From Hyphochytrium catenoides (lineage: Eukaryota > Sar > Hyphochytriomycetes > Hyphochytriales > Hyphochytriaceae): a DNA stretch of 22,717 nucleotides. The DNA lies in contig FLMG01004308.1 in assembly GCA_900088475.1 (NCBI GenBank), positions 1 through 22,717 on the forward strand. Reading direction: 5' to 3'. A program made the translations under genes and the position numbers. The notes under the pieces are model-generated. The model ran no database searches. It was not told the DNA's origin and saw only the letters and a program-made list of their open reading frames with translations. Below, piece by piece: positions 19,436 to 22,717 of this stretch; the first letter of the stretch is position 1, and each line of letters starts with the position of its first letter.

Positions 19436-22180
19436 CTATGTAAAAGAGGAGTCGAATTCTGCCGTTCTCTGAGCGCTGCAGAACTCAGCAGTCCGCCTCG
19501 TAGCATCCACCAGTTCCCTCTCCTTAAGATTCAGAAGCTGCAGTTCGGCGGTCTTGAGCCAGTTTGCCGTCATTAGCTCTCCGGTCGGGGTCTTATTGAC
19601 CGAGCCAGGGGCGATCAAGCACTGCGGTTCACCTAATGCGTTCACGTACTATGCCACATGGGATAAAACACGGTAAGGACGGAATGAAGTTAATAGTGCG
19701 AAAGCGAACAATGCGACTGCCCAGCTGGAAGCATAAATAAGAGCGGGTCCGTGTGACCACGAAGGAGTGAAGAAAGAGTACCATCAAAGAGCCTTTCCTG
19801 TATAAAGAAGATGTAGCGGAAAGGACGCATCTCGACCAAAAACCAACGTAGAAGCACCCACACACATGGCCGACGCAAATCCCTCTATTGATGACAGCTG
19901 CTCCTAGTATAATTAGAGATTATAGCCTCACCTCAAACTTCTCTAAGCTGAAAACCGATTTTCTCTCTTCTGCCACAGACGAAGGAGGAGTTGCTGTCTG
20001 AAGCGCTAAGTGATGACAGAGGCCCAGCACCCAGCAGGTTAGCTGAGCCTTGCTCTCTGCTCTAAGAACTATGCGCTGCCTGTAGGTCTCGATCTAAATT
20101 TCGGCGAGCAAAGAGAAGGTTGAAGTCAATGTTTGAGGATGATGGCCTAACATGTCTGGCATACCTGGAACTCATTCTTGCTATAATTTCTAATGTCCAC
20201 ACTTCGGATCTGCTGCAAGAGAAACCGCCCTGAGGTGAACAGAGACGTAAGCAATCCGCATCAGTGCTCGGGTCGAAGCCCTTATCTTTGTGTACCTTGA
20301 CACTCAAACGTAACATGAGCCTCTCAGCGAACCCACACAAAGGAACAGACTAACAAAAGAGGGCGCTATACCTACCGAGAATTTCCATGGAGTCCTGGCT
20401 GCGGTAGTACAGGAACTCATTCGTATGAGTATCGACGACAAACCATCGTTTACGCCAGGAATAACCAAACATAAGGCTGTGAGAGTCAGCAAGTCGTATG
20501 GGTTAAGGACAACAACGGTCCAGTGATGAAAGAGCGACTGAAGTTCTAGCGAGAAAGAGAGAGGAGCTGTCCAGACAAGGAGCCAGAGTATAGTTCCAGT
20601 GACAGTATAGGTAGGCGCACTACACTTTCTTTGAAAAGGATACGGCCTGAAGCTCTTCTTTAGCTTGAGATAGCCCTGGAGCTGCGGGAGAACTGATACT
20701 CGGCGGGATGTCGGAGTCGTCGACATTGCATACTTTAGCTGTGGCAGAGACCAATACTCCTCTCTCTGGGCATGTGGCAGTGACCATAGGTCTCCTCTGC
20801 TGCTTGACATACTTCTGAAAGACCCTGTACTGGCCTTAGGAGCAGAAGGCTGGTCGTAGGGATCGAAGCCTGTCGGGGTTGATAGAGGTGACATACCAAA
20901 GCCCAGGCGGCTAGTCTCACTGGGAAGGCAGAAGCTGTCATCGTGGCCCCATAACTCTGAACCGCTCTCATCAGCTGTCGTGTCTTGCTCTATCGACTCG
21001 ATACTGACGTCCCCACAGCGACCAATTGCAGCCAGGTTTCTTGTCTCTTTCTGCAGCGGAATCTCTTCCATGTCACAACTGCACGAGTCACGCTCGGCTG
21101 CATAACCTAAGGTACTTTGCACTGTGAGGAGTAGGTTGTCAAGAGCACCGGGGCCGCTATTCTGCAATGGCAGCAGATCCGTCTCGGGTGCAGGAGAGGT
21201 GTGTGATCTTATAGCTAGGACTGAGTATTCACGCTTAACCTCTGTGACACCGTGGCTCTCCCACACTCTCTCTTGCTCCTGACAGCGGTCATCTTCACTT
21301 TCGCTGGACTCGACCGACATCCGCCGGCTCGCGTCAGTAGCCCCTAAAAGTCCCCAGAAGCCACCTGGAGCACGTGATGCCAAGTAAACAGGAGACGACA
21401 TGGCCAAGCTCGCCAGTTCATAGTATCCATGAGACTCAAAATACGCCACGCCTCTATTAACGGCTTCAGGAAGCGGGAGCTACATGCAGTGGAAGCGGTG
21501 GAAGGATAAGAAGCCAATGAGAAGACCGGCAAAAGAGGAGATATTACAGAGGACAAGGCCGAATGGTAGTGAGCGCTACCTAGGTCACTAGCCATACTAT
21601 GCGAGGGATTCCCCACGTGAACAGAGAACAGTTAGATTACCTGGTATATTTCCTGCAAGTGTGACTCAAAGAGCATCTGCTCATTGTCAGGGCTGTTTTC
21701 TGGACTTAGGAGTGCGCTCATGGGAAGGACAGGCGTGCTCGGCAACGCTAGATCCTTAAAGAACGTCTTGCGGGTGCGCTCGCGCCCAAACTCCTGCGAC
21801 CCTAGGGCTGGGGATTTCCTCTTCATGGCGGCCCCACGGCCGTGCCCAAGGACAGACCTAGGACCGGAGCTGATTGGCGGCAAAACCCTTAGAGATAATT
21901 TCTCTGTGACGGGATTAGAAGCACCGGTGTCCTGAAGATTCCTGGCAATGCCATGCTTCTCTTTAAAATTGTTTGACTGCCCGTTGGCAGCAACTCTGGG
22001 ACCTCCCTTATGTGCTATCGAAGAAGCAATGTCATCCTCCTCTTGCTGAGGTTCGAGCTCTTTGCCTCTGCATGGAGCACCACTGGTTATATGCTTCTGA
22101 TCTGGCGCGACCGACAGCTTTGCAAGAGGTCTAGTGCCTGGCGCACGGCCTGCAACCTCTGTCAGGCCCGCCCGTACCAT
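19436..22180 (-). CDS. PH-domain protein, six exons, otherwise unclassified
   Basis: The assembled minus-strand gene has exons 22180-21641, 21479-20644, 20476-20376, 20229-20165, 20093-19932 and 19648-19436, giving about 638 residues. All introns are GT-AG and all joins keep frame; the exon 2 donor could instead be at 20626, adding six residues. Residues 1-440 are Ser/Pro-rich and probably disordered, with basic AAMKRKSP and a short ordered-looking patch at about 170-215 (FESHLQEIYQ, then LPLPEAVNRGVAYFESHGYY). A pleckstrin-homology domain follows at about 446-550, split over four exons: QGYLKLKKSF, GYSWRKRWFVVD, EFLYYRSQDS, IRSVDIRNYSKNEFQ, IETYRQRIVLRAES, and the invariant helix tryptophan in LTCWVLGL (about 535). 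PH domains bind phosphoinositides or proteins, so membrane-associated signalling is likely. The basic KLKK and WRKRW residues suit phosphoinositide binding. The last 70 residues repeat RTAEF twice. The final exon is the least certain. Confidence 0.82.
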
Positions 22181-22685
22181 CGCCCTTGTGTCTCTTCCCT
22201 CACCCCATTAGATCAACCTCTTTTTATGGAGATCCGCTTCAAGGCCGCCACCTCTATTCACCGACGATAACAAGCGCTTTATTGGAAGCGCTGCAGCGCT
22301 GCTACTCAGAGCTTTTGGATGAGAAATTGGTTGCAACCACGCTTCATAGATGTCCCTTAGACGCCTTTTGGTCGTACAGCTTCCCGCTCTAAGCTCAGGG
22401 CCATCATACCCTAACGCCTCGTCCAGCGCTTGGTGTTAGATAGTGTTGCCCCGAAATAACTGAGGGATATCTAGGTAGGTCAAAGCAGCACAAAGGAAGC
22501 GCTCTTCCTAGTATGATGCGTGATGTCCTGATGTCTTTGCCACTCCTGCGCCGCTGGAGGTAGGAAGATTATCACGTCCGAAAGGAAGCGATGAGACAAA
22601 TCCTCTCTCACAAGAGGACATAGTAGTAGTGAGTCAACCTGTTGCCTCTTTTATTTGGACTTTTACACCTGCTGACTCACAAACA

Positions 22686-22717
<32 letters not shown>
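22181..22717. other. 5' flank of the PH gene and (CT)n end
   Basis: On the minus strand a TATA-like CATAAAAAG lies about 45 bases before the start at 22180, which is close for a TATA box and may be chance. Short frames on the plus strand show no family. The end of the window is a pure (CT)n run. Confidence 0.4.
22689..22717. repeat. (CT)n microsatellite at the window end
   Basis: An uninterrupted CT dinucleotide run of about 14 units reaches the last base. Its full length is unknown because the window stops inside it, which may reflect an assembly break at a simple repeat. Confidence 0.95.

Noticed and set aside
1-22717. CRISPR array, operon or prokaryotic phage genes
   Set aside because: No regularly spaced repeats; genes are spliced and eukaryotic in type.

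Overview
The window is nuclear DNA of a eukaryote. The evidence is spliced genes with GT-AG introns of about 50-190 bases, a Ty1/copia retrotransposon remnant, a short run of TTAGGG-type telomere repeat, and many microsatellites. The lineage cannot be fixed from sequence alone. The DNA-repair enzyme resembles fungal UVE1 proteins, the secreted protease has a Thr-Pro-rich tail, and LST8 is of the general eukaryotic type. A microbial eukaryote (a protist or alga such as a stramenopile, or an early-diverging fungus) fits best. The recognised genes use the standard stops: TAG in two and TGA in two.

Layout. Bases 1-8,100 are repeat-rich and hold no intact gene I can defend. They contain a tRNA-like element (260-338), three interstitial telomere units (786-804), a decayed copia RNase H/pol end on the minus strand (1504-2105), a long CTT/TTC pyrimidine tract (3391-3581) and GA-rich DNA (3995-4100). 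A secreted subtilisin-like protease with an I9 propeptide lies at 8145-9555 on the minus strand, with a TATA box and a 30-bp tandem repeat just upstream. Bases 9,720-13,640 are mostly non-coding. They include a purine tract (11427-11668) which, read on the minus strand, is a very long polypyrimidine tract ending in a good 3' splice site, followed by a small terminal exon of an unrecognised gene (11238-11416).

The right half is gene-rich. An intronless UV-damage endonuclease of the UVE1/UvdE family with a long basic tail lies at 13646-15787 (+). A complete LST8, the WD40 subunit of TOR complexes, reconstructs from eight exons at 17033-18818 (+). A six-exon gene for a pleckstrin-homology (PH) domain protein runs towards it at 19436-22180 (-). 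All exon joins in LST8 and in the PH gene keep the reading frame and restore recognisable family motifs across the junctions. The window ends in a (CT)n microsatellite.

The genes do not form an operon or an evident pathway: the neighbours are a protease, a DNA-repair enzyme, a TOR subunit and a probable membrane-binding protein. I found no convincing new multi-gene system. The more interesting points are the uninterrupted UVE1 with its large charged tail beside intron-rich neighbours, the unclassified PH protein, the hypertrophied pyrimidine tracts that end in splice acceptors, and the tRNA-like element.
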